Below are positions 13,126-25,553 of a stretch of 64,000 bases of DNA, piece by piece (the first letter of the stretch is position 1; each line of letters begins with the position of its first letter). The DNA lies in contig CM041465.1 of assembly GCA_023213395.1 (NCBI GenBank), positions 205,723,741 through 205,787,740 of the forward strand. The letters are read 5' to 3'. This stretch comes from Cycas panzhihuaensis (lineage: Eukaryota; Cycadophyta). The notes beneath the pieces are model-generated. The model worked only from the letters and a program-made list of their open reading frames with translations. It was not told the DNA's origin and made no database searches. The translations under genes and the position numbers were made by a program.

Positions 13126-15090
13126 ACTTTGTTTTATAGATAACTCATAACAATTATTGGTAATTTCTCAAATAAACAAACTTATAAGACCTCTCCACAT
13201 CTCATATTAAGTAGATAGCTTAACTCAAACTCATCCAACTTAAAACTCAAATAATAACTCTTAATTAATAATCAAACTTCTAATTTCTCTCAAATAACCA
13301 AGTGGCACCCTTGAGTTTATTCAATCAAATTTTTATTCAAATAATTATACAATCAAATGATATGTCCTTCATCAACCAAGTCATGTATCAAAATCAAGAT
13401 GATTAATTCATCATTCCATCAATTTTTTATGTTAAATTTCATTTGATTAGTGTTTCACAATTCACTATATCAAATGTCTTGAATCCATTAGGTGGATTAA
13501 TTATATACAACATCTACTTATCTCCTTCCATCACCATAAGTTCTCACATATGCTTCATATTATTAATTTTGAGCCATAAATATGTTATAATTAAAGCTTA
13601 AATATTTATTATTATTAATTTTTAACTAAAATTATGCCCATAAATATCATCATACATCTATTTATATCATTATATACTTATGAGCCTTTAAAATCATTAA
13701 AAAAAAAAAAAATTATACCTCAAAATTCTAAAAAAAAAACTCACTTTTATTATGTCAAAAATTACTTATCTAAATTTATGAATTAAAATCTCTATCATGA
13801 AATGTCTAAAATATGGAATATTACCACTCATTGTGTCTAAATTTGAGTCTTCTTTTCAATAGTTTAGGCAACACCCAAATTTGATCTCATATAGAGAAAT
13901 TATACTCAAAATAGTGTCATCATATCATAAAAATACATTAGGGATAATAATAGTACCTATTACTAAAATGCTAATAACTTTTTATTCTAGCATCCAATTG
14001 ATCTAAAACTACTTTTGGCATAAAGCAAATTTTAAGACAGATATATTAAAAAAAATTGAGGTTAATTGGATAATTTTAGTAAAAGTTAAGGCCCTTTGAA
14101 TTTAATATGACATTTTTTTTGCACTATAAATGATGACAAACAACAAGTCAAAATTGAAACTCCTATAATTTTCATAAATTTTCTCTAAAACTTGTAGTAT
14201 AACCACTCAAAATTTATGGATTAGATTTGTTCATCTTAATTTTATAGTTATATTTTCTAAATTTGCTTGTTTACCTCTCCAAATTCATAGATCTTTAATA
14301 AAATCTTCATCTTCATACCTACTTCAAACCTCTTCAAACCTTAACTTGTGTCTCAAAATCTCTCACTAATAATCATTTCTCTTTACACTATGTCATTAAT
14401 ACGCATTAACCTTTAATATATCAATTTTATAACAAAGAGAACATGTAATCCCTCACCATATTTTTCACCCAGCAGTGATAAATATGCCAAACAACTATCT
14501 TTAATGCCTTCGTGTTCGAAACCTTAACTTCAATCACTTCAAGTTTTTTCATAGCCATACCTTAATTTGTAGTGCTAAATATCTTATTCATCTAACCACT
14601 AATATGCCACAATATTTTCCTTCAAATTATCATATATCAAAATTAGTACAAGTTTATTACTTGTTTCATACTTATACTAAGAAGGTATTGACTTACAATT
14701 CACTTTTACAAGGTGATTAGTCATACTTAAATAATAATCTTATGGATGTATCTCATAAACATGTATATCTTAAATATGGTACCATGTGCATAATAAATAT
14801 CCACAAGAAATAAATAATATTATCTATTAGTCTTCTACCTCTCATCATCACTTTATCACTTCCTTTTACCGCGATCACATGTCATTAATATAATGTGCTT
14901 TGGCTCTTTAAACTAGTCCAAACTAGCTCCCCATACTACCTCTATAATGCATATGTAGATCATCCTTAAATGGTGAAGATTATCACCATATGTATGTGGT
15001 TTTCAACATACTCTACTAACTTGCTTTTTATTTCTACTGCATAACTCTAATTTTTTGTCTCATCAAGATCTCTTAACTACTCAACACCTT
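13126..15090 (-). other. AT-rich leader-like region of an unclassified minus-strand retroelement
   Basis: There is no coding sequence I can support. Parts around 13960-14220 share wording with the leader of element I at 56870-57110 (ACTAATAAC..TTTTATTCT, GAGGT.A.TTGGATA, AAAATTTATAGT..GATCACTCAAA-like blocks). On the minus strand it lies downstream of a primer-binding-site-like sequence at 15091. I infer a retroelement leader. Its left edge abuts the truncated RNase H of element C. Confidence 0.4.
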
Positions 15091-15103
15091 GGCTCTAACA
15101 CCA
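15091..15103 (-). other. Primer-binding-site-like sequence
   Basis: Read on the minus strand it is TGGTGTTAGAGCC, close to TGGTATCAGAGCC. A candidate LTR beginning TGTCTAAAAT lies 8 bases away, starting at 15112 on the plus strand. Confidence 0.5.
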
Positions 15104-15111
15104 TTTTAAAA

Positions 15112-15595
15112 TGTCTAAAATAATTTATACATAAGTGTGTAATTAACTAAGAGAAAATCTAATCACATACTTAATTAATATTTAATGAATATAATAAATG
15201 AATAAGGATAAAGGCATAAGAGTCAATTATGCAAACACCATATGTGACATTTTATTTAATGTATAAAACCCATGAATGAAAAAAACCACCTTGAAAGGTA
15301 TATAAGATCTTATATTAAGAAAGAATAATTAACAATCTACATTGTGAGTCATCTTATCTACATAAAGAGGACTAGGTGATCTTATTTTCTTTATAATATA
15401 TATTGCCCTTATATGGATGTGTTGTTGTATCATCATCTAATCATATTTCACCATCACATCAATCTATCATATCAATTATATGTGAATCATTTAAATCAAC
15501 CAATCATCAGTAAACCATTAATTAAACATTACATTGATAACTATAAAATCCATATTCCAATGAGACTATTCATCTATTTTATAGGTAGAATGTAA
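15112..15595 (-). repeat. Candidate 5' LTR (minus strand) of the unclassified element
   Basis: It is defined by the primer-binding-site-like sequence on one side and by the gypsy K integrase, which becomes recognisable at about 15600, on the other. No second copy was found to confirm the ends, so the limits are approximate. Confidence 0.3.
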
Positions 15596-15599
15596 TGGA

Positions 15600-16971
15600 G
15601 CATTGAAGTCTTCATCACAAAAAATTCTATAACATTCATAAAAAATGGCTAAGGAAACATGCATCTTTATTTGAGATGATGGTCATGGATAACTTGTAGC
15701 CTAATCATACATGGTCAAAGAAAAATTAGACATTGTATGGTACATAAATGTTTTTATTACATGAAAAAATTAATACCATCTTCAAGAATTGACAAACCAT
15801 GACCAAGATAGAGTTGTGTTTATACTTAGTAATTGGTAACCCGCTAATGAAGTCAATCAAGATGAACTCTTAAGGATGAGATGGTATTAGAAAGGGTTAA
15901 TACAAGCCAAATGTCTAATTAGAATGTTTGGACTAGCTATATAAAGCACAATGTTTAATAAACTACATCACATGCCTATGCATAGAAAGCTGGTAAAAAT
16001 GCCTCTATAGATGCTATAAGTTTTCAAACCCTAGAGTATCCTCCATAGCTAGAAGAGTGTGCTTCCTTTAGAAGTTACTAAAGTATGTACCCTAGAGTAT
16101 GCATATGTTGAAATCAAGGCATACCTATTGATTCACTTGATCAAGCTATTATATTACCATGTAGATTATGTCAAACTTGAGATTAGAGCTATAACTATCT
16201 TGCCGCTTAGAATAACCAATGTATGTTTAATCAATTATACTAAGCCAAGTATGGACAAAGAGCCTATTGAGAGAATCTACCACCTTGTTAATGACCCTTT
16301 TCTTATACTCGATAACAAAGTGAAATTATTTTAAGTATTATACTTATTGTATATACTAGTGCTCTTGAATTTGGCTTTGTAAATGTAAAGACTGGACTAG
16401 ATAGTAGCTTGTGTAGATAATAGTCTCCTTTCCTAAGAGATGGTGATGTTATTTAGTCACTTAGATAAGGGCATAAAACTCTTTATCATATATATTATAG
16501 TTTCTTTTGTGTATGAGAATGTCTTAAGTAATAGGTAATAATATACCCTCCTTTCTTAAGCATTGCTCTCATGGCTACTTGAGAGGTGTTAATTTTAACC
16601 TTGAAAGATTGCTACAAATATAACAATACTAGGACTGGGGTTATGCATAAGGAATCCTTTAATCTATTGAAGGTAACCTATTGATTGGGTTCCTAATTGA
16701 AGGGGGCCTTACTCTTTATGAGAGTATAAAGTTTATAGGCAATGTTGACATATATAAAAAAGAAATTCCTATGGAAGTTTGTGGACCCTAAGAAGCTTCG
16801 TAGATTTATCAATGTCTTAGGTGAAGGGTAAGCACTGATAACCTAGACTCTTTTGGAGATGACATGAATGTCTTATGAGTCAATAACAATGCCTACATAA
16901 GTGATTAGCTCCTATGTAAAGTAGTGTTTACTTTTCTTTTCCCTAAGCTAGTGGTGTTGAAGAGTGTATAA
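15600..16971 (-). pseudogene. Gypsy K, 3' part: end of reverse transcriptase, RNase H, integrase core
   Basis: On the minus strand the reading from about 16925 downward matches the gypsy connection region: INLRSFLGSTNF.RNF, AYKLYTLIKSKAPFN, then KGGYIITYYLRH. An RNase H-like YDKEFYAL segment follows. From about 15880 it reads as an integrase core (EFILIDFISGLPITK, then TIISNKDACFLSHF), so the first Asp is retained. The integrase breaks near 15600. This is the continuation of the RT at 36676-36900: copia D inserted between the halves. The organisation is chromovirus-like. Frequent stops and frameshifts make it non-functional. Confidence 0.75.
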
Positions 16972-17273
16972 TATTGGGTGAAGGATCTAGTTACCATAAT
17001 CTACTACACTAAAGCAATGGCATATAATAAGAACAAAATAGAGATAACAAGATTGAGAGTAAAAATAAGAGATGAGAATTATGACTCTCCCTTTTACATT
17101 CGACCTTATATATCGAAGGATGTGTATTACGGTTTCTAAAGGAGTCTTTCGCCTAATGACGTGATCTCGAAATTACACTTAAATATAAATAAAATTACAT
17201 TTAACTATGTGACTTAGCTAACCTTAAGCCACCTTTAATTAATCTAATGACCTTGATGCATTAACATCCATCA
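16972..17273 (-). repeat. 3' LTR of element D
   Basis: 302 bp. On the minus strand it begins TGATGGATGTTAATG and ends CACCCAATA (CCAACA in the partner; the terminal dinucleotide is mutated). A TATA-like TATATAAGG lies at 17104-17113. It carries a roughly 22-base segment (around 17180-17205) absent from the 5' LTR. Confidence 0.9.
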
Positions 17274-17284
17274 ATCCCTCCCTT
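17274..17284 (-). other. Polypurine tract of element D
   Basis: The minus strand reads AAGGGAGGGAT immediately before the LTR start, the expected primer for plus-strand DNA synthesis. The equivalent site in element A is AAAGGGGAGAT at 4137. Confidence 0.85.
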
Positions 17285-17885
17285 AATGGTAAAAGGTCAT
17301 TATGATAAAATTTATTTTATGAGGTCTTCATTTGAGCTTCATTATTACATTGATACTTTTGTGGGAAAACGCTTATGGAGAATAAAAACCCAAGAACTTT
17401 CTAAGATCTACAGCCTATTAAATCAAAATAGTTAAGGTGGCTCTTGATGTAGCATGATAGTCAAGCAGCTTAAATGTATAGCTTGATCTATTGAGTCTCC
17501 ATATACCATTTGGTCATCCCCCATGCCCTTTTAGGTTTCCACAAGTTTCGATTTTCTAAGACTAGTACAACCCTTATCCTTCTATACCCATAAGGGGTTT
17601 TCACAAATAGGATAGAGCATAGACTTACTCTTATTCTATCATGCCTACAAGAGGTTTTCATGAATGGAATAGAATATGATGATCTTATTATCGTCTCCTC
17701 AAATCAGTCAGAGATGGAGGCATGAAAGCCAATCTACATATATAACTGTTCAAACTTCACCTTTTGTAGTAGTTTGGTGAAGATATTGGCCACTTGATCT
17801 ATTGTGGGGTAGTACTCTAGTTGAATTGTATCATCATGAACTAATTCTCAAATCCTATGGACTTTCGTACTTATGTATTTAGTAT
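17285..17885 (-). pseudogene. Element D: distal end of RNase H and 3' untranslated region
   Basis: Minus-strand sequence from 17885 to about 17710 continues the RNase H reading that stops at 25554. It matches element A base for base over long stretches (ATAAGTA.GAAAGTCCATAGGATT). Below that it matches the 3' untranslated region of A, including the duplicated 57-bp unit. The reading is not open. Confidence 0.85.
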
Positions 17886-18315
17886 TGTAAGAATAGGCAC
17901 ATGCACACAATTATCACATCATAGGAATAGAAGAGAAATACAAGAATGAGACAATGCACATGTACACAGGGTTGACAGGTGGAAAAGCCCTTCTGGGGAA
18001 GAAAAACCACCTCCTAAGCTAAATTATATTAATAAATAAATGAAAACCAATACACAATAACCAACCCCCTAAAACAACCTTGTTTCAGGCATATGGATAG
18101 AACTCCTAGATTCTTGGAACCAATTCCATGAATCTAGGAGATTAATAAATAGGACAAAGGTTCGTTGGAATGTGGTTCTGCATTTCAACGACCATCCACA
18201 AATCAATTAATTTTAAACATAAGTTTATAACTTTACAATCACTTAAATTATTTTTAAGACATGTGACTTAAATAATAACATTAAGAAACATAAGTTTACA
18301 TTATATAATCTAACA
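17886..18315 (-). repeat. 3' LTR of element E
   Basis: 430 bp. On the minus strand it begins TGTTAGATTATATAA and ends CTATTCTTACA. It is flanked by AGTAT outside and by the polypurine tract inside. Confidence 0.97.
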
Positions 18316-18326
18316 TCCCCCTTTAA
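18316..18326 (-). other. Polypurine tract of element E
   Basis: The minus strand reads TTAAAGGGGGA, directly adjoining the 3' LTR start TGTTAG. Confidence 0.9.
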
Positions 18327-18357
18327 TATAAACTTTTGTACTTGAGAGAAAAGAAGA

Positions 18358-21300
18358 GCTTCATCACGATGATCCCCCTTTGATGCAGACTTCTTTTATC
18401 TACAATAGATCTCTGAGATGTAAAAACTTTGGTTCAGTTAATGACTTCATAAGAATGTTAGCAATTTGTAAATCTGTTGGATAATAAGACAAACAAACAA
18501 GATTATCAATAACTAAATTGCGAATAAAATATTGATGTAATTCAATATGTTTAGTTCTAGAATGAGAAATAGGATTAGTAGCTATAGCAATTGCACCTTG
18601 ATTATCAACTTTAATTTCAATTGAAGAGTTTAAAGTCAGACCAATTTTATTTAGTAGTGATTTTAGCCAAAGTGCTTCTTTACCAGCTTTAACTAATGCT
18701 CGATATTCGGCTTCAGTTGTTGATAACACTAGTGCCTGCATTTTTTTATTAGGCTAAGTAATAGGTGAGGAATCAATAAAAAATACATAACCTGAAGTAG
18801 ATTTACGATCATTTGAATCACCTGCCTAATCGGAATCAGTATATCCAGTTAATGTTAGTGGTTTATTACAAAAGCTATAAGTTAAACCATAAAACACAGT
18901 ATTCTTTAGATAACGTAAGATTCGTTTAGCTGCTTTCGAGTGAGATTCATATGGTTGTTGCATATATCAGGAGCATAAGGCAATAGCATAAGAAATGTCA
19001 GGTCGAGTATGAGTAAGATAGATTAGACTACCAATGAGTTGTCTGTATAGAGTTGGATCACATAATGGAGTTGAATAATCAGTAGACAGTTTAACTCCTG
19101 ATTATAAAGGATTGGATACAGGTTTAGCATTTTCCATGTTAAACCGCTGAATTAAATCTAGAATATACTTAGGTTGAGATAGTGTTATATTGGATTGATT
19201 TTGATAAACTTGTAAACCTAGAAAGTAACGTAATAGTCCTAAATCGGTCATTTCAAATTTGTTCATTAAAGTTGATTTGAGATGATGAATATTATGGGTT
19301 GATGATCTAGTGATAATAATGTCATCAACATAGAGAATTAGAATGGTAAGATTTTCATTTTCACGTTTAAAATAAAGATTTGGATCACTAATACATCTAG
19401 TGTATCCAATGTGGATTAAGTAATCATCGACTTTGGTATACCAAGCTCGAGGAGCTTGTTTTAAACCATAAATAGATTTTTTAAGTTTACAGACTAAATT
19501 AAGATTTTTAATGAATCCAGGTGGCTGTGACATATAGATCTCTTCTTTGACATCACCATTCAAGAAAGCACTCTTAACATCCATTTGGTAGATTTCCTAA
19601 CTAAATTTAACTGCAAGAGTAATAATTATCTTGATTGTATTCATCTTTGCGACAGGGGAAAAGGTTTCATTATAGTCAATGCCATCTATTTAAGAAAATC
19701 CTTTGGCAATAAGGCCAGCTTTATATTTTCCCACTGCACCTGTTGAATTATATTTAGTCCTATAAACCCATTTACAGTCGACTACATTTTTCCCAAGTGG
19801 GAGAGAAACTAGATTCTAAGTTGAATTTTTAATTAAGGTAGCAAATTCAATCTGCATAGCATCTTGCCATATAGGATTATTGATGGCTTGTTTAAAAGTT
19901 TTTGGATCATTGTTTTCCATTATTTTTACCATTAAGGAAAAATTTGTATGAAATTTTTGCACACGCAGTGCGCCTAAGACGTGAGGGATTGCCTACATTA
20001 GATCCAACATTAGCAAGCGTTTTGGTTGCCCAAATATGTTGCTTGTGAGTAACTGTATTCGAGGTTATAGGTTGATTTGATATACTAGCTTGAAGAGAAG
20101 GATATGTTTTAGTGGGTTTTGATAGAGTCCAATTTTGGACATGAGTTGATAAGGAATCTATAATTTCTGAATCAACTTGTTTATCAGAATCGTCAACCAA
20201 ATGAGTGTTGGTTAACAAATCTTCAACAGGAAGTTCTACATAAGTAGATGTTGAAGTAGATCCTTCTTCATTAAATATTATATCCAAAATAGAAATATTA
20301 TGCGTGACTGGATCTAAAAGTCTATAAGCTTTGCTCTCTTCACTGTAGCCAACGAAGATGTATTTTTAACTTTTTTTATCTAACTTTTTACATTTTTTGT
20401 GAGGGATATGTCCCCACGCAATACTGCCAAAGATTCGTAAATGTTGGATAGATGGTTTTCTTCTAGACAATTTTTGTTCTGGAGTGATATTTTATAGACA
20501 TTTATTGGGTAAACGATTTAATAAATAATTAGAGTAGTTAATTGCTTCTGCCCATAATTTTAAATTGAGATTCTTTGCATGTAACATGCAACGAGTCATT
20601 TCAACAAGAGTACGATTTTTATGCTCAAAGAACACTGTTTTGTTGAGGCGTGTATGCAACTGAATGTTGGAATTTAATTCCATGTGATTTGCAGAAAGAG
20701 GTAAATTTTCTACTTAAATGTTCCTTAGCATTATCATATCAGAATATTTTGATTCTTGAATTAGATTGATTTTCTACTAACGTTCTATATTCAACGAAAA
20801 TGTCAAACACTTGACTGTGTATTTTGATCATATAAACCCAATATTTTCTTGAATAATCATCAATGAATGTAACAAAATAACGAGATCCTAAGTATGATGG
20901 TACATGAAAAGGTCCATATATATCAGAGTGGACAAGTTCGAGTGGAGTAGTTACTCGGTATTGAGTTTTGTGTAGAAATGGATCCATGTGTTGTTTTCCT
21001 GTCATACAGGCTTCACAAACACCATAAACAGTGTTTAAGGGTGGTAAACCATGGACCATTTTATGCTTAATTAAATATTGCAGTTTGCCATAACTAGTAT
21101 GGCCAAATCTTACATGCCAAAGTTCTTGATCGAAATGATTGGCAACGAAGGCACTAAAAGATTTTGGTTTATTATTTTGAAAACTGGTCAGACTATAGAG
21201 ACTTGTGTTATGATTAATAGGTCCTGAAGTAATACGTTTGAATTTGTGTAATGGATCCTTAATGACAAATTTATTTTTTCAGAATTCGACGACAAGGTCT

Positions 21301-22616
21301 TTCTGGTAGATTTGATAAACTATGAGAAGGTTTGGTAACAAATCAGGTACGTAAAAAACGTCCTTAATTGAACCATCCTTTAGGGTAACATCACCAGATC
21401 CTTTAACTTTGAGTTTATTACCACTACCGAAAGAAATCTCTTCTTCAGAGTTCATTTCAGATTTATAAGTAGTTAAGTTTTTCTAGTGTCCAGTCACATG
21501 ATGGGATGCACCAGAGTCAAGGATCCATTGTGGTGGTTGGTTGGAAGGAGAAACAAATGCAGAAGTTGTTGTTGCCAAAGAACGATTATGAAATTGACGG
21601 TTTTGTGGTCGTGATTGTAAATGTGATTGAAAATGGGATTGAGAATGGGATTGCGGTTTATTTTGTAATCCCTTGGAAGCTTTCCATGCTTCCGAAGCTA
21701 TTCTACTTCTACAGACATCGATAGTATGGCCTCTTTTATGACAGTAGGCACAACTAGTATTCTGAGAAGAAGATGCATTGTTTCTATTAGAAACAAATTG
21801 ATTAGAAGTATTTTGGTTTTTAGTTGGACCAGAATATTTTATATTATTTTGAGAATTAGATGGTGAACCTCGATGAGGTTTCTGAAATTTTTGATTATTA
21901 TGAAAATTGTTATTCTGTTGTTTGTTTTTAAATTGTGGCTTAGTTTTAGAAAACAAAGCTTGTGAATGATCTTTTATTGCACCTGTTCTAATTAACATTG
22001 TTTGATGTTCAATCAGCTGGTTTGTCAACTGATTGAATGTGATAGGTGGATTGCTACCTTGTTATCTGGCAACTTGGTAAAGATTAAAGTGTTTTGGTAA
22101 TTTGTTAACTATAAGGCGTATAAGCGTGTCGTCGTCTTTAACATGTATAGTTATTTTTTCTATATCACCTTCTTTGGTTTTGGATTTAATGCAGTTATCT
22201 AAATCTTTATTAATTGATTGGATTTTAGTTAAAAAATCCTCAACATTTGTAAAGTCGTCAAAAGTTAGATTATACAATTGTTCTTCTAGGATAGCTACTT
22301 GATGTGTATCAACCTTATCATGTTTTTCTTCCAAGGTTTTCCAGACAGTGGCTAAGTCATCTTTTTCAGAGAACTGCCGACTGATTTCTGGTAAGAGTGA
22401 GTTTAATATGGTGCCTAATGCGGCATCTGAGTTCATCAGATATACCATAAGACTCTCAGTAGTATCTGCTTTTGGTTTTTAGAATTCACCTATCACATAT
22501 CGCCATACTTTTTGCTATTTGAGCTGATGGGATATACGATTCCTCTAGTCGGCATAGTTTGAGCCAGTTAATACTGGAATTGGAATGCAGGTGACTGTCC
22601 CTAGCATTAATGCCAT
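18358..22616 (-). pseudogene. Copia element E gag-pol
   Basis: The start is taken as ATG at 22616 (MALMLGTVT). Gag runs to a zinc knuckle CAYCHKRGHTIDVC near 21760, then protease WILDSGASHHVTGH (about 21530-21490), all in one frame. The integrase keeps its zinc ligands (HVRFGHTSY..., CEACMTGK) and VHSDIYGP (about 20950). RT includes MDVKSAFLNG at 19584 and an intact LYVDDIII at about 19330. RNase H runs from about 19080 to 18400 (LSTTEAEYRAL, VDNQGAIAIA). About ten in-frame stops interrupt it, mostly TAG/TAA where Gln or Trp is expected, plus TGA at an expected Arg or Trp. It is the best-preserved polyprotein in the window, but not functional. Confidence 0.93.
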
Positions 22617-22830
22617 ATTGGGAGTGTTGAGGTTTATTTGTAGATTGAAAAAATATAAAGATGACTAAAAAAATAATTACCTAGTGAAAGTACTAATCTT
22701 GTTAACAGATCTAATTCACAAAGACATCTTAGTGTGCATTAATTGATTTTAAGATAAAAGGAATCATGTGTTTTTAAACAGAAATAAACAAACAACTTCT
22801 TAAAAAATAATTCCTTAAGCAATCATTTTT

Positions 22831-22902
22831 GAAAAATAGTTCTCTTTAGAAAAATAGTCCCCCTTAGAGAAATAGTCCTCCTTAGAAAAAATAGTTTCCC
22901 TT
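22831..22902. repeat. 18-bp tandem array in the leader of E
   Basis: Four units with a strict 18-base period start at 22831, 22849, 22867 and 22885, consensus GAAAAATAGTCCCCCTTA with point changes. Looser versions continue to about 23000. Confidence 0.8.
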
Positions 22903-23500
22903 TATTTTGAATAAAAAAGTACTCATTTAATAAACAGTCCCCTTTTTGAAAATAGGCCGTCCCCTTTCAAAAATAACAAATCCCTTTTAGAAAAAATAAA
23001 CAATTTCTCTTAACAAAGTAAAAAAACTTTGTAACTAAGGTATTTTATTTCTCTTTTTATTTTAAAAAAATAGATGTATACTTTTAAGGATTAAATTCAA
23101 ATCTTATAGATTAAGCGTTGGGGAAAAATAGTAAAAAAGAGTATAATAAAAGAAATTAACTATGTTCATTTCAAGTGATTAAAATATAATTGAATTTAAT
23201 CATTAAAATGTAATGAAAGATAATAAAAGTAAGGGGTTAAAGTTTATAAATACCTTATAGGAAGAAGGTTTAAAAAAATTAAGGGAGAGGGGTTTTGTTT
23301 AAATATTAATTATAATTAAATAAAATGTTTGGGGGGGAAAGGGAAGAATGTAATAAAAGAAAGAGTTTGATTTTGATTACTTAAAAAAAATAAAACAAAA
23401 AAAGTATTAATTGAGGAAGGGGGGGTATTAGATTTATTTTAATAAAGGTATTATAAAGGGGGGAGGTGTTTTAATAAAAAGGTATTTAAGGGGGTGGGAA

Positions 23501-23757
23501 CTTTGATTTAAATCAAAGTATAAAATATAATGGGGAGGGCTTTGATTTAAATCAAAGTATAACATATAATATGGGGGGGGCTTCGATTTAAATCAACATA
23601 TTAAATATAATGGGGGGACTTTGATTTAAATCAAGGTATAAAGTTTAATGGGGGGGACTTTGATTTAAATCAAAGTATTAAGTTTAATGAGGGGAACTTT
23701 GATTTAAATCAAAGTATTAAATATAATAGGGGGGGGGGGGGTTGATTTAAATAAAAA
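23501..23757. repeat. Palindrome-centred minisatellite, about 39-bp unit, seven copies
   Basis: Units start near 23501, 23540, 23581, 23619, 23658, 23697 and 23739. Each has the 18-bp perfect palindrome CTTTGATTTAAATCAAAG (copies 3, 4 and 7 are degenerate). Between palindromes is GTAT(T/A)AA.TATAATG followed by four to twelve G. On the element's sense strand the spacer is C-rich. Period variation comes mainly from G-run length. Confidence 0.92.
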
Positions 23758-25110
23758 AATAAAATAAATAATTGACGGGCGCAGACCCAACGGATTTGTG
23801 ATATTTAAAACACAAAAATTTAATTTAATTTAGATTAGGGTCTGGGGGGTAAAAGATAGAAACCCTACCTGTTTATCGCAATGGCGATGGCAGTGACTAG
23901 GGTTTCTATAGGTCTTCGATGTCGAAGCTCTCCATGGTGGCGACTTTTCGTTACAAGTCTATGGAGGCAGTGACTGCTGGTTTGTGTAGGTCTACAAGTT
24001 GGTTCAAGGTCGAGTCTTCAACGTTTAGTTCGTTCGTTCGAGGCGACTCTTCGGCTGAGTACAGGTTTCTCTTCAGTTGGTTGTAGGTCTTTGATGAGGC
24101 ATCTCTTCAGCTTCAGGGTAATAAAGCCACCCTCGGCACTGAAACTAATATCAGTTGTATTAAAGGGAAAGAATTGCATGTTAATAACTACTCTAGCAGT
24201 ATCGATATATGTAGGGATAAGAGGGGCCGATTGGAAGAGAGGCTAGACAACTTGAACACCATGAAGTACCAAGACATTCGGTTAGACTCCAGTACTGCGA
24301 AGCTTGGGATCAATTCCCCTTGACCCACCTCAGGGTGGGTCACAAATATGCACCATCCATTGACATTGAACCTATCATTGAATAGACGTCCACATAAGCT
24401 GCTGGTAAGCCAACAAGGTGTGCCTCTGTCGGCTACCCTCCCCTCTCGTTGAGGAGGGTGAAACATTAAAACATGGATTTTAATGAAGAACAGTGAATTC
24501 CGGGCAAAGGAAACATTTTCCAAGTATTTTTACCATCGGGCTCCGAACGTTACGGCTGTACTGACAGTTGTAGTTTCGTTGCCAGTTTCAATTTCTTTGC
24601 ACTCCTTTGGCAAAAACACATTGGAGGTATGAGGCTCTGCTATTTAGGAACCGATCTCTTCTTATAAGGGATTTCTCAGAGAGAAAGTGAAGGCTCAACA
24701 CCATGCACTCACACAGTCTATTGGGGTTGTGAGTAGAAGTGGTATGTAGTTATTTGTTGGGCATCAGAGTATCAACCATACGAGCACCTACGACACCTCT
24801 GCCGTCATAGGAGGAAGAAAGCCAACGGGGAAACAGAGTATGAAGTAGGATTTGTGTGGAGCCGATCAAATTGTGGGTACTATGTGGGGGGGAGGAGAAT
24901 TGAATAGGGCACTAGACATATTGCAAGTTATGGGCTATCTAGGCATTTGGGTAGATACCAGTATGTAAGGTTCTCTCTTGGAGGGGTGTGTCAAGAGGAA
25001 AGCTCTTTCAGAGAGTTAAATATCTTGCATTAACTGAATGACTTGGTTCAAAGAGAACGAGCTAACTAGGAAAATGAGATTGATTACTCTAATGGATGTA
25101 TTTAGCCCTT

Positions 25111-25123
25111 AGCTTTGATACCA
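25111..25123 (-). other. Primer-binding site of element E
   Basis: The minus strand reads TGGTATCAAAGCT directly after the LTR end CTTACA. It differs from TGGTATCAGAGC at one base. Confidence 0.93.
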
Positions 25124-25553
25124 TGTAAGAATAGGCACATGCACACAGTCATCACATCACAGGAACAGAAGAGAAACACAAGAATAAGACAATGCACATG
25201 TACACAGGGTTGACAGGTGGAAAACCCCTTCTGGGGAAGAAAAACCACCTCCTAAGCTAAATTATATTAATAAATAAATGAAAACCAATACATAATAACC
25301 AGCCCCCTAAAACAGCCTTGTTGCAGGCATACAGACAGACCTCCTAGATTCTTGGAACCAATTCCATGAATCTAGGAGATTAATAAATAGGACGGAGGTT
25401 CGTTGGAATGCGGTTCTGCATTTCAATGACCATCCACAAATCAATTAATTTTAAACATAAGTTTACAACTTTACAATCACTTAAATTATTTTTAAGACAT
25501 GTGACCTAAATAATAACATTAAGAAACATAAGTTTATATTATATAATCTAACA
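25124..25553 (-). repeat. 5' LTR of element E
   Basis: 430 bp, the partner of 17886-18315. The left and right ends agree to the base. Confidence 0.97.

Larger units (their letters stand above)
22617..25110 (-). other. Long leader of element E with two tandem arrays
   Basis: About 2.5 kb separate PBS and gag. Near gag it is AT-rich, with an 18-bp array (22831-22902) and a palindromic minisatellite (23501-23757). From about 23760 to 25110 it becomes mixed-composition and richer in CpG. That part holds a 111-codon open minus frame (24523-24188) with no motif I recognise. Whether the CpG-richer part is original leader or a captured host fragment cannot be told from one copy. Confidence 0.7.
17886..25553 (-). 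mobile_element. Copia element E, complete structure, nested in D
   Basis: 7,668 bp with two LTRs of exactly 430 bp and the same 5-bp flank AGTAT at 17881-17885 and 25554-25558. The minus-strand order is 5' LTR, adjacent PBS, about 2.5-kb leader, gag, protease, integrase, RT, RNase H, polypurine tract, 3' LTR. By eye the LTRs differ at about 22 sites (about 5%), 19 of them transitions. It is the youngest datable element in the window. Excising it with one duplication copy restores the RNase H alignment of D to element A. It is full length in structure but its frame contains several nonsense codons. Confidence 0.97.

Noticed and set aside
23501-23757. CRISPR-like array (regular palindromic repeats)
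   Set aside because: Spacers are low-complexity G runs of varying length, not unique sequences. There are no cas genes, and the context is a plant retrotransposon leader.
24188-24523. 111-codon minus frame in the leader of E
   Set aside because: No recognisable domain and no conserved context. The CpG-richer composition makes chance open frames likely.
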